Below the pieces are notes generated by a model. That model searched no databases, was not told the DNA's origin, and saw only the letters and a list, made by a program, of their open reading frames with translations. From FEB-12 sp964503315 (GTDB lineage: Bacteria; Zixibacteria; MSB-5A5; GN15; FEB-12), in the NCBI GenBank assembly GCA_964503315.1, contig CAZCZL010000003.1, positions 200,120-264,119 on the forward strand: DNA of 64,000 bases, given 5' to 3'. Position numbers and translations under genes: made by a program. Below, piece by piece: positions 1 to 9,400 of the stretch; position 1 is the first letter of the stretch, and each line of letters opens with the position of its first letter.

Positions 1-3
1 CTA

Positions 4-30
4 TTGACAGTTTTGGGGCGGGAGTATACT
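4..30 (+). promoter_or_regulatory. Putative sigma70 promoter of tRNA-Leu
   Basis: A perfect TTGACA (4-9) and TATACT (25-30) lie 23 bases before the tRNA. The 15-base spacer is shorter than the usual 16-18, so the pairing is plausible but not certain. Confidence 0.5.
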
Positions 31-52
31 TTCAGGGTTCATTTCGACGAAT

Positions 53-136
53 GCCGGAGTGGTGAAATTGGTAGACGCAGGGGACTCAAAATCCCCCGTT
101 CGCAAGAACATGTCGGTTCGATTCCGACCTCCGGCA
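53..136 (+). tRNA. tRNA-Leu (anticodon CAA)
   Basis: The 84-base sequence folds as a class II tRNA. The 7-bp acceptor stem pairs 53-59 (GCCGGAG) with 129-135 (CTCCGGC), with discriminator A at 136. The anticodon stem is 80-84/92-96 and the loop CTCAAAA puts CAA at 87-89, which reads the leucine codon UUG. A long variable arm follows (about 97-111), as expected for leucine tRNAs. The T arm carries the GGTTCGATTCC pattern. The 3' CCA is not encoded: TAA follows the discriminator base. It stands alone, with a protein gene converging from the right. Confidence 0.97.
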
Positions 137-148
137 TAAGAAATCCGA

Positions 149-1933
149 TCACTTTTCAACGCCAAGGTCCATTAAGTGGGGGGTGACATTCCATCTCTGT
201 CGTATCTGAATCTCCAGGATAGTGCGAGCGGATTCTTCATCCTCAAGCGTTGTAAATGCGATCAAACCCATTTCATACCAAACATATTTGTAGCGGGTGG
301 TTGGTGAGGTCGTTAAAGTCGGAGTCACGGTACCATAGAGCGCGGTCAGTTCGCTGACGGGCGATCCGATTCCCCACCCTTCCGCGGACCTTTCCGCGAA
401 TCTTCCACTCAAGTTTATGCCGTAGACCGGCTCAAAGTCATCGGCTTTACGATTGAGACTGTAGTCCAGTATAACAAAGACCACACCAAGCGAGTCTTTA
501 TAGTCGAGGTAATTGAGGTAGTCTCGTGGATCGGGCGTATCCGAAACCGGGGTGCCGTTAAAGTCTTTGACGGTCGGTACGCTTTCTCCAACCTTGATGA
601 CCTGTCCTTGGGGAGTGTCTCCACCGGGGATAATGGCGCTGGCACGAATCAGAAGATCCACCGGAGCGGTATACGCCCAGGTGGCACGAATAGATGCAAC
701 GCCAAGCGAACCAGAAAACGTGAAGACCGGACTGACTTTTCCGTTCGAGTCCGAGACCGCCGAGTTGCTTTCAAGGTGGCCGTCACCGGTCAACAACTGG
801 AAATGGACAGTCTGACCAGCGGCAGGGCCGATCGAGTCATAGACGGATAGAATCATATCCGGGTTCGTTTCCGAACTTCCCATTGCTCCTCTATATCGAG
901 GGCCATTGTCCGCATTTATGTAAGGCAAGGGCCAGGCATAGGTTTGGATCAAACGGGTGGTTCCGTAGCCAGTGCCGATTTCGTTGGTAGCATAGGACCG
1001 ATATTGGTAATATGTCCGTGCCCGGAGTCCCGTGATCCTCACGGTGAAGGATCCATCGTTATTCAGAGCTGGCGCCGGTTGATATTTCCAGAGCGTGTCC
1101 TGGCCCTGGGGAGTTCGCCAACAGATACCCTGACTGGTGATGGGTCGACCACCGTCGGACAGGATGGTTCCGCTAAGCACCGCGTACACCTGTTTGACTG
1201 TATCGTAAATGTCGGTGCTAACTAGTGGTGGTATGGGTGCCGTAAGAAAAGAGATAGACCGGCCGTAGGATGTCCCCTTTTCGTTGATGGCAAACGCCCG
1301 GGCATAGTAAGCGGTATTCCCGCTGAGCCCGGTCAGCACGAGTGCCGAACCTCCCTGGATCAGGGTGTCAGTCCTTTTGCTATCTTGTGTTGTGGGATTG
1401 CCGGTTGTGTTCCAGCAGATACCTCGCGAGATCAGCATTGCCCCGCCGTCGGATGGCACATCATACCAGCATGTTGCTGTCGTCTGAGTGATGACCCCGA
1501 TCGAATCAGTGGTGACAAATGGAGCAATCGAAAGGGTTGTGAACTGGCGTTCCGCGCCGTAGCTAATGCCGGCGCTGTTGATCGCATATGCCCGCGTGTA
1601 GTAGAGCCTTCCGAGAGCGAGATTACTCACAGTTGACTTGAAGGTGCCGTCGCCTTTGCCCAGACTGATTCTTTGGTCCGCAATCGTTGGGGCCGGTTGT
1701 TCGCCGAGACAGATACCTCTATCTGTTATTTCCGGTCGACCGCTGGCGTTGACTATTCCACCGCACAGAGCGGTCGTGGTCGTAACATCAGCAACATCCA
1801 CAGTGAGGACCGAAGGAACAGTGTAGCGAGGATCGGTCGGCCTCTTGTCACAAGATAGATTTACCACCAAGAGGTATGCTACGACAAGAATGCACATTTT
1901 CTTAGGTGTCACGCCTGCCCCTTTCACGGTCAC
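149..1933 (-). CDS. FN3-type repeat lipoprotein, downstream paralog
   Basis: About 594 residues, probably a surface or periplasmic lipoprotein of unknown role. After a hydrophobic N-terminus ending near a Cys (NLSC, a weak lipobox) come three FN3-like repeats, each with an RGICW/QGICW strand and a YYxRAYAxN...YG strand. Then comes an invasin-like Ig region (DSNGKV...FTFSG) and a C-terminal domain of roughly 110 residues that I cannot name. It is paralogous over its whole length to the upstream gene ending at 1930. The start is GTG at 1933, overlapping that gene's TGA by four bases (GTGA), with AAGGAG just upstream, so translation is probably coupled. An ATG at 1897 is the alternative but lacks a good ribosome site. 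The domain calls are by motif and the function is unknown. Confidence 0.85.
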   Translation of the reverse strand: MTVKGAGVTPKKMCILVVAYLLVVNLSCDKRPTDPRYTVPSVLTVDVADVTTTTALCGGIVNASGRPEITDRGICLGEQPAPTIADQRISLGKGDGTFKSTVSNLALGRLYYTRAYAINSAGISYGAERQFTTLSIAPFVTTDSIGVITQTTATCWYDVPSDGGAMLISRGICWNTTGNPTTQDSKRTDTLIQGGSALVLTGLSGNTAYYARAFAINEKGTSYGRSISFLTAPIPPLVSTDIYDTVKQVYAVLSGTILSDGGRPITSQGICWRTPQGQDTLWKYQPAPALNNDGSFTVRITGLRARTYYQYRSYATNEIGTGYGTTRLIQTYAWPLPYINADNGPRYRGAMGSSETNPDMILSVYDSIGPAAGQTVHFQLLTGDGHLESNSAVSDSNGKVSPVFTFSGSLGVASIRATWAYTAPVDLLIRASAIIPGGDTPQGQVIKVGESVPTVKDFNGTPVSDTPDPRDYLNYLDYKDSLGVVFVILDYSLNRKADDFEPVYGINLSGRFAERSAEGWGIGSPVSELTALYGTVTPTLTTSPTTRYKYVWYEMGLIAFTTLEDEESARTILEIQIRQRWNVTPHLMDLGVEK

Positions 1934-3696
1934 TCGGCTCCTTCAAAAGGCGCAGTGTAATTCCATCTTCCCTTCAATTGAATCTCGAGAATAGTCCGGG
2001 CGGATTCGTCTCCCTCGGTGGTGGTATATGCGGTGAGTCCACGGTCCGGCCAGTGGTACTTGTAGCGGCCAACCGGAGTCGGGCTATAGGTCGGTGTGAC
2101 AACTCCATACAGAGATAGTAAGTCGTTTATGGGTGAGCCGACGCCCCACCCGTCGGCCGACTTCTCCGCGAATTTGCCACTCATAAAAACGCCATAGACT
2201 GGCTCGTTGTCGTCACCGATCCCGCTACGGTCATGATCTGCAATGACGAAGACCAGTCCGAGTTCTTCTTTGTAATCGACGTAATTCAGATAATTGACCG
2301 CATCGGGAGTATTGGAGACGGGTTCACCGTTGAAAGCCTTAACGAGTGACAGACTATCCCCCAGTCGAATGTATTGGCCCTGGGGAGAATAGCCCGGGAT
2401 GATCGTGCTCGCGCGGAGTCGCACATCAACCGTGTCTTTATTCGGCCAGATCGCGCGAAGAGTCGCGTAGCCAAGAACGCCGGAGAATACATACGAAGGC
2501 CGCACTTTGCCGTAAGAATTCGTGAGTGCAAGGGTGGATTCAAGGTGGCCATCTCCGCCAAGTATTTCAAATTGAATGGTCTGATCGGCGGCGGGGCCAA
2601 CGGAGTCTATGACAGTGAAGACGAGCTCCGGAGTAGTTGTCGTGCCATTCATAACACTCTTATAGAGCAAGCCATTGTCGGCGGTCATGTTTGCTTTGGG
2701 CCACGCAAGAGTGCGAACAGAGCGATTTACACCGAAGACAGTACCTATAGCATTGGTCGCCCAGGCTCGGAAGTAGTAAACCTGATTCGCAATAAGACCC
2801 TCGACACGAGTATAGAATCTGCCGTTTTCGTCGACCTCGGTTACCTGCCTGACACTGTCGTCGAAGTCAGGCATCGTGGTGGTGGACCAGCAGACTCCCT
2901 GTGCGGTTATCGGGCGGCCGCCATCGGAATAGAGAATACCGCCGATGGTCATTCCCGTTTGCGTCACGTCGCCTGGATACTCAGTCTGCATACTGGGAAG
3001 CACTGGGGCGGTCACAAAAGATATCTGCTCGCCATAGATCAAGCCTTTTGAGTTCTCAGCGAATGCCCTGACATAGTAGGTGGTGTTGCCGACGAGGCCG
3101 GTGATTTCAAGATATGACGCGCCAACCTGGAGGCCATCGACCTTCTTAGACTTCAGGACCGTCGGATTCGCGAAGGTGTCCCAACAGATGCCGCGAGAAG
3201 TGATGCCTGAGCCACCATCGCTAGATACAGCGAACCAGCATCGCGCCGTAGTCTGACCAATGAATCCGACGCTGTCTGTGGTGACAGTTGGCGCCAGGGT
3301 TAGAGTCGTGAAGTAGTAATAGGCTCCGTAGGAGACGCCGACGCTGTTGATCGCGTAGGCGCGGTAAAAGTACGATCGTCCAAGAGCGAGGCTATCCAAG
3401 GTAACGGTAAAGGCTCCATCGCCGGAGCCGGCCTCTACGCGGTTGTCGTCAATGGTAGGTTGGCCGGTTGTGCTCCAGCAGATGCCGCGCGAAATCACGG
3501 CCGGACGCCCGGTAGTGTTGACTGTTCCGCCGCATTCAGCCGATGTGGTAGTGATGCTGGTCGCACTTCTCGTGAGGACGGACGGAATGGTGTAGCGCGG
3601 ATTCGTCGGACGGTTGTCGCAACCAGACAGAAGAATCAAGGGAGCAGAGACGATCAACAGTAAGGTGCGGAGACAAGGCATAGTAGGCGCGAACAC
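1930..3696 (-). CDS. FN3-type repeat lipoprotein, upstream paralog
   Basis: 588 residues with the same architecture as the following gene: a signal peptide ending in a clean lipobox (LLSGC), FN3-like repeats with RGICW and YYVRAFAEN-type strands, an invasin-like Ig segment (NSYGKV...YVFSG), and a C-terminal domain containing FEPVYG/NEPVYG, FAEKSADGWGVGSP and ESARTILEIQ signatures in both proteins. The start is GTG at 3696, chosen because GGGAGG sits about nine bases upstream; the ATG at 3681 is too far from it. The two genes are a tandem duplication that has diverged throughout. The lipobox places the product on the outside of a membrane; ligand and role are unknown. Confidence 0.87.
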   Translation of the reverse strand: MFAPTMPCLRTLLLIVSAPLILLSGCDNRPTNPRYTIPSVLTRSATSITTTSAECGGTVNTTGRPAVISRGICWSTTGQPTIDDNRVEAGSGDGAFTVTLDSLALGRSYFYRAYAINSVGVSYGAYYYFTTLTLAPTVTTDSVGFIGQTTARCWFAVSSDGGSGITSRGICWDTFANPTVLKSKKVDGLQVGASYLEITGLVGNTTYYVRAFAENSKGLIYGEQISFVTAPVLPSMQTEYPGDVTQTGMTIGGILYSDGGRPITAQGVCWSTTTMPDFDDSVRQVTEVDENGRFYTRVEGLIANQVYYFRAWATNAIGTVFGVNRSVRTLAWPKANMTADNGLLYKSVMNGTTTTPELVFTVIDSVGPAADQTIQFEILGGDGHLESTLALTNSYGKVRPSYVFSGVLGYATLRAIWPNKDTVDVRLRASTIIPGYSPQGQYIRLGDSLSLVKAFNGEPVSNTPDAVNYLNYVDYKEELGLVFVIADHDRSGIGDDNEPVYGVFMSGKFAEKSADGWGVGSPINDLLSLYGVVTPTYSPTPVGRYKYHWPDRGLTAYTTTEGDESARTILEIQLKGRWNYTAPFEGAE

Positions 3697-3722
3697 TTCG
3701 TATAACCTCCCTATTACTCCAC

Positions 3723-3751
3723 AATAAAATGTCTCAGGATCTAAATGTCAA
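3723..3751 (-). promoter_or_regulatory. Putative promoter of the FN3 lipoprotein pair
   Basis: On the minus strand a perfect TTGACA (3751-3746) is separated by 17 bases from TTTATT (3728-3723, 4 of 6 matches). It would start transcription a short distance before the GTG at 3696. Confidence 0.5.
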
Positions 3752-3784
3752 GACGGAAGGAGTCTGCCTGCTCCGCACCCTTGG

Positions 3785-4111
3785 TCATCTGGTTGTCTTG
3801 CGACTGCGGCGCCACTCCGCGGCATGTTTCTTGATCCAGTCAATTGCGGCAGTAGAACCAAGGTCGGTGCCGGCCTTCTCTGACTCTATCCACTTGTGCT
3901 TCTCGATCTCTTTCCACTGATCCTCGAGATCCTTGCGCAACTGCTCGTGGCGCCACCGGGCGGCATGGTGAACGAGCCAGTGGGCGATGGCGTAGGCCAT
4001 GCCGACATCACGCCCCTCTTCTTTGGAGAGGAAATACTTGTGGGTTTCAATAGCGGCGAGTTCTTCAAGAGTAAGGTCACTTTCGGGATACTGATTCTCT
4101 GGTGCGATCAT
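3785..4111 (-). CDS. Small protein with a duplicated HK..GxDxG..HAAxWR motif
   Basis: 108 residues, no signal peptide or membrane segment, rich in charged residues and Trp. The sequence is two copies of one motif of about 35 residues: IETHKYFLSKEEGRDVG...HHAARWR (residues ~21-55) and IEKHKWIESEKAGTDLG...KHAAEWR (residues ~68-100). I do not recognise the family and assign no function; a small helical cytoplasmic protein is the most one can say. The ATG at 4111 is preceded by AAGGGAG at a good distance, 21 bases after the pbpC stop, so it is probably the last gene of the alpha-2-macroglobulin/pbpC operon. Confidence 0.75.
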   Translation of the reverse strand: MIAPENQYPESDLTLEELAAIETHKYFLSKEEGRDVGMAYAIAHWLVHHAARWRHEQLRKDLEDQWKEIEKHKWIESEKAGTDLGSTAAIDWIKKHAAEWRRSRKTTR

Positions 4112-4132
4112 TGGTCTCCCTTGTCAGGTGTA

Positions 4133-6460
4133 TCATTCAACGCGGAAAGTAATGCTGGTGGAACGGCCGAGGGCATCCACACACATCAGCCGATGTTCTC
4201 CCTTCCTGGGAGTGTAGAAGATGCGGGAATCGCTGTTGGTTGCGGTGGCGAAGTGCTGGCCATCGAGGAACCAGTGCAACCGGCTGGCATCGGAACCGGC
4301 CGATGCCTCGAACAGGATCTTCTGGTACTCCAATGGCGCGTGCTCCTGCACCATATAGGTGGCCCCCTGTTCGGGCGACGTGATGACCGGCTCATCTCCC
4401 CCGGTTTCGCCGCGGCAGTCCTGGTTGTGCTGTGGAAGGAAAGAAATCACGCCCTGGCGCAACAGCCAGGAGGCGACCTTGGGGGACCATCGCTCGATCA
4501 CTTTTTCCGCATGCTTCTTCCCTTCGGAGCAATAAGGACAGAGTTTGAAACCGGTGGAGATATCGACCAGAATACGCTGGTGGATATCACACTCGCGGGT
4601 TGGCGAAACTCCAGCGATGTAAGACTCCTGCACTGTTGAAGGGCAAGCCGTGCCCGCGGGCATGCCGGAGACCGCGCAGACGGGGCGTAGCTTGATGTTC
4701 TCCGGCGCGGTATACCAGGGAGCCTGTTTGTTGGTGTAGAGATGGTCAAAGATTGAGAGCATGAGGGGCGCGGCGATTTCGGCGCCGACAATGGCAATAG
4801 AACCTTCCGCCGTGAAGTTACCGGCCCAGACCCCGACTGTGAATTCCGGATTGTAACCGACCGCCCAGGCATCTTTGCGACCATAGGAAGTTCCGGTCTT
4901 CCATGCCACGCGGGGCATGTCAGTCGTAAACTCCCAACTGGAGGGAAGGTCTGGACGCTTCAATTCAGACAAGATATCTGATAGCAAGTAACAGGTTTCC
5001 GCGCTGAAGAGCCTCTCGCTCGCGGGAGTCCTGTCGTTTATGAGCAGAGTTTTAGGTCGAAACTCTCCCCCGCGCCCGAGCATGGCATAGAGATTGGCCA
5101 GTTCAAGCAGACTGACCTCGCACGAACCAAGGACCAACGGGAGACCATACTCGTGAGATTTGCGGTTTAAGGTCGAGATTCCGCCCTGCTTGAGGAGATT
5201 GTAGAGTTGGCCGACTCCGACGCGCGAGGCAAGATTAACCGCGGGGACATTGAGCGACTGAATCAATGCTTCGCTCGCGGGGACAACGCCATGATACTCG
5301 CCATCATAGTTGACCGGGATATAGCCGGCGTAGTTCACGGCGAGGTCCTCGACCCGGAGTTCCGGAGAGATCAGGCCCTTCTCGAAACCCAATCCATAGA
5401 CAAACGGCTTGAGCGCAGAGCCGGGAGAACGAGGCGCGATAGCGCCATTCACCTGCCCCTGGTGTTTTGTGTCACCAAAATCCGCAGAGCCGACCATGGC
5501 AAGTAATTCGCTTGTACGTGTATCAAGCACTACAACTGATAGATTGTTGATCTCCTTTTCACGAAGTGATTGCTGGAAGCCCGTGGCGAGCTGTTCGCAG
5601 ACGATCTGGAGTTTGAAGTCTAGTGTGGAGACCAACTCTGTTCGCTCAGGGTAGCGTTGAGCAAGCACTTGAGACAGATGTGGCGCGGCGACGACAGGTT
5701 GAACACGAGAATCAGGAATTTCTTCCCGCTTGGCTTGGACCAATTCGGTAGAGTCAATCCTATGCTCGGCAAGAAGCCGATCAAGAATGAGATCGCGTCG
5801 TTGACGACACTTTTCCGTGTTCGCGTCGGGACGGAACTGATTTGGCGAGGCCGGGATAGCGGTGAGTATCGCGACTTCAGAAAGAGTCAGGTCTAACGGA
5901 CGTTTTCCGAAGTAGAGATACGAGGCGGCGCCGACCCCTTCGACATTCCCGCCATAGGGCGCGAGATTGAAATAGATCTCGAGAAGATCGTCCTTGGAGT
6001 ATGAAAGCTCCAGTTGAGCCGCGCGAAGGATCTCAAGGAGCTTATTGGGGATAGTTCGCTCTTTGGGTTCCATCATCCGCGCGATCTGCATGGTGAGGGT
6101 TGAGCCTCCCCGCACAAACTTACCCTCTCTCAGGTTGTCATACGCCGCGGAAAGCAGAGCGATCGGATTGAAGCCCGGGTGCCAGCGGAACCACTTATCT
6201 TCGGTAGCGATGACGGTCGAGACCAGGAGCGGCGAGATTGAGTCGAGTGCAACCGGCTTGCGCCAGAAACGATCCTCAGCGGTGAAACAGTTGAGCAGGT
6301 GGTTGTCGCGAGAGTAGACGAAGGTACCGTGCGCGCGAGTCAGTTTGTCATGCGGCAAAGGAAAGACGACCCAGTTTAGGAGAGCCAGCACTATCAAAGT
6401 GCCGGCTCCAAGACCGAGCATGAGGCGTGAACGCCGTGAGATCTGTCGCAACGCAATCAT
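4133..6460 (-). CDS. pbpC: Penicillin-binding protein 1C (bifunctional)
   Basis: 775 residues, the usual length for PBP1C. An N-terminal membrane anchor (residues ~14-33) is followed by a GT51 transglycosylase with the catalytic ATEDKWF motif (E87) and RGGSTLTMQ (~117-125). The transpeptidase domain carries S348-A-L-K351, S402-L-N404 and K521-TGT. The C-terminal ~110 residues match the BiPBP_C domain, including a Cys-containing stretch and an Ig-like end. The enzyme polymerises and crosslinks peptidoglycan in the periplasm. It lies 21 bases downstream of the alpha-2-macroglobulin gene, the classic yfhM-pbpC arrangement, in which the macroglobulin is thought to trap proteases that get through the outer membrane while PBP1C repairs the wall. 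All catalytic motifs are intact. Confidence 0.95.
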   Translation of the reverse strand: MIALRQISRRSRLMLGLGAGTLIVLALLNWVVFPLPHDKLTRAHGTFVYSRDNHLLNCFTAEDRFWRKPVALDSISPLLVSTVIATEDKWFRWHPGFNPIALLSAAYDNLREGKFVRGGSTLTMQIARMMEPKERTIPNKLLEILRAAQLELSYSKDDLLEIYFNLAPYGGNVEGVGAASYLYFGKRPLDLTLSEVAILTAIPASPNQFRPDANTEKCRQRRDLILDRLLAEHRIDSTELVQAKREEIPDSRVQPVVAAPHLSQVLAQRYPERTELVSTLDFKLQIVCEQLATGFQQSLREKEINNLSVVVLDTRTSELLAMVGSADFGDTKHQGQVNGAIAPRSPGSALKPFVYGLGFEKGLISPELRVEDLAVNYAGYIPVNYDGEYHGVVPASEALIQSLNVPAVNLASRVGVGQLYNLLKQGGISTLNRKSHEYGLPLVLGSCEVSLLELANLYAMLGRGGEFRPKTLLINDRTPASERLFSAETCYLLSDILSELKRPDLPSSWEFTTDMPRVAWKTGTSYGRKDAWAVGYNPEFTVGVWAGNFTAEGSIAIVGAEIAAPLMLSIFDHLYTNKQAPWYTAPENIKLRPVCAVSGMPAGTACPSTVQESYIAGVSPTRECDIHQRILVDISTGFKLCPYCSEGKKHAEKVIERWSPKVASWLLRQGVISFLPQHNQDCRGETGGDEPVITSPEQGATYMVQEHAPLEYQKILFEASAGSDASRLHWFLDGQHFATATNSDSRIFYTPRKGEHRLMCVDALGRSTSITFRVE

Positions 6461-6481
6461 CGATCGCTCGCCAGTTCTTCC

Positions 6482-9400
6482 CTACCGCGTAACAGTCATG
6501 GCTCCCGATGACGCGCTGGAGGCGATCATCGGATTGTACATGCATTCTGCCGAGATGGGCGGAACTTTGTATTCTCCCGCGCAAATGGCGCGGACGCTGT
6601 AGTAGAACTTTGCTTTCTGACCCGGATAGAGTGTCGTAAAGAGTAATAGCCGGTCATCGCGGATATCCTGATAGTCGACCGCAGCGCCATCCTGCGGGAC
6701 CCAGGAGAGCCGGGCGCTGGTCTTGAGGCGCGGGTTCTCAATCTCGAATCCGGCCGGGAGAAGATCATTGATCACCACATTGTAGAGGGTCTTGTCGAGC
6801 GCCTCGGCTGTGATGACGCAGACTACCTGATCGCCCAGCCTGATCTTGGAGAGGTCGACCGCTCGGGCATCCTGATCGAGATACTCGCGCCGGACACGCA
6901 TGCCGCGGTCGAACTCTGGAATGGCGGGCGCCGTGGGTACACCACTGGCTTGCCAATAGTAGTAGCACGTCCCCTCGCCGGCGGCAATGTTGATAGAGAC
7001 TTTCTTCCCGCCGAGACCAGATTGCGACAGCTTGAAGCCGGTTGAGTCGATTGCGTTTGGCTTGTTGGAGTTGACAGTCAGGGTACCGGTATAGCCAAAA
7101 CCTTTCTTCCCTTTGAAGTACTTTCCGAGGGCCAAGAGGGCATACGCGTTGTCCTGCGTCGTGTACCAGTGACCGGCGGAGGCGCGGTCAGCCAGTGAGC
7201 GTGCCAGAACCTCGATAGCCGGAGAACCTGGAGCGGCGATGAGTAGTGCCTCTAGCGCGATGGCGTCGGTCTTGACCCCGGAGCGGAAGAGACCTCCCGT
7301 CTCGGGCTCGAAGATATTGGGCTGGATATTGACAGGCAGGAGTCTGGTCGCGTCGGCAACATTGCCAGTCAACGCGAGTGCACCGGCCAACTGGTACCGC
7401 GATTCAGGATTCAGCAGTGCGGGGTCAAGCCGCTTTAGGTAGCCGACTGTCTTTTGGTCAAGTTTGCCCGCTCTGGCGAGCACATACGATGCATAGACAC
7501 GGTGAGCATCGATGTCAGTCATTTGCGCCGTAAACTTACCGGCGGCGATATCCTCAAGATTGTCGTAGATATCGTCCAATGTCTTCTTGTCGACCAGATA
7601 GCCGGCGAGCGAAGCCTCGGAAAGGAAGTGTGACGTGTAGATGGTGGTCCACGGATTACTGTAGGTCGCGCCCGGCCAGAAGGAGAACGAACGGTCAGGT
7701 AGCATCATACTGGTCAGACGGATTATTCCCTCTTGGACGAAGTAGTCCGCGCCCTTGCCGCCAAACAGCTCCGGCCTGACAATACGAGCCAAGTCATTAA
7801 GATAGAGTAATGGAAAGAGCCGCGACGTGGTCTGCTCGACACACCCATAGGGATAGGTTAGCAGATACTGCAGGTTGCGCGCAAAAGGTGTCGCGGAAAT
7901 AGAGGACGTTTGAATGACGAACTGATCGGTCCCCTGGACCCAGTCGCCGGGCAGAGTGAACTCAGCGGGAGTTCCCTTTATCGCGTTACCGGAACCGTAC
8001 ACGGTTGTGAGCGGCACGGCCGGACGATTGGTCAGTTCGACACTGGCCGAAGAACGGGCATCAGCCGCGGTCGCGGTGATCTTGAAAGCTACTTTGCCAG
8101 GCACCTGCCCGGCCTTCAGTCTGAAGACAGCCTTCCCCTCTTTGCCGTTGGCGGCATTAATCGTAATCGAGTTCGGTGAAACAAGCTCTACGGGGCCATC
8201 AACGGAAAGCGTCGCGGTGATATCGGCAGTCGCGCCCGTGTTGTTGTAGAGGGTCACTAGTCCGTCGAAAATGTCATTCGGGCTGACAAAGCGAGGGAAG
8301 CTCTCCATGACGACTATCTTGTCGCGCACGATCATCTCTGAAGTGGCTGACCCGAAGAGCTCGCCCTGAGCGGAGACGGCCATCAGGATCAGTTTGCCGT
8401 TGAACTCCGGTATATCAAGTGGGATCGTGGCCAGGCCGTTCTTGTCGGTCTTGACCAAGCCGGACCAGAGCGAGACAGCTTTGACACGCTTGGCCATGAA
8501 CGGATTGAGATGCCGCTTACGACTTGCCGCAAACAGCTTGTCCCCCGCGGCCAAGTGATTGGAAGATTTTTTGACCTGCGGATAGAGGTATGCGTAGAGG
8601 TCGTACGATTTCAGGTATGGCTGCTTCTTCCCCCAAAAGAAATCGAGGGGGTCGGGGGTCTTGAAGTCGGTCAATTGCAGAATGCCGGCATCGACAGCAG
8701 CCAAAGTCACATCGATTGGCTTTCCCTTCGGAAGCTGGACAGTTACCGATGTCTTGGTGCGAGGAGTAACTACCTCGGGCGCTGAGATGGTCATGGCGAT
8801 TTTTTTGGACTCGTTCGAGAGCCGGAGCGGGATGATACCAAAGGCACGGGCGGGTTTGTTTGGCTCAACTACGTCAGAAGGACGGATGACGGATGCGGTG
8901 ACATAAATATTGGGAAGATATTCCTTCTTGACCGGGAGTCTGATTTCGATAGTGTTTTCGGCCATGTCCTGACTGATGACGTCAATGACCTGATCTTTTT
9001 CGAGGGTGAGCAGGAGCTTTCCACCAAACGGCGAACGAACTTGAAGGATGGCAGTTTCGCCGGGGAGATACTCCTTTTTGTCCAGGCCGAGTTCGATCCT
9101 GTCTGGGTTGTCCATTGCCCAGGGAGCGTACCCGTAGCCAGAGGACCAGAAGTCCATGGAAGCGGAATGGCCACCTTGCGGATCCTCCGCCACCACTCGA
9201 TACATACCCCATGTTGCGGTTGTGAACTGAACTGTCTTACCGCCTGCGGGCATGGCGGACAGGCTTGAGTCTATCAACTTCGACTTACGTTCGGAGACCC
9301 ATCGATAAAGCCCCGTGCGGTCTTTCTTATAGATGCTGTTGTAGGTCACCGAGTAGAACTTGATGACGCACTGTTCAAGGTCAACCGATCTGCCATCGCG

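Noticed and set aside
2374..3051. 225-codon plus-strand frame
   Set aside because: Shadow of the FN3 lipoprotein, which has a signal peptide and a good ribosome site.
3896..4639. 247-codon plus-strand frame
   Set aside because: Runs antisense through the small duplicated protein and the pbpC 3' end; no homology-like features.
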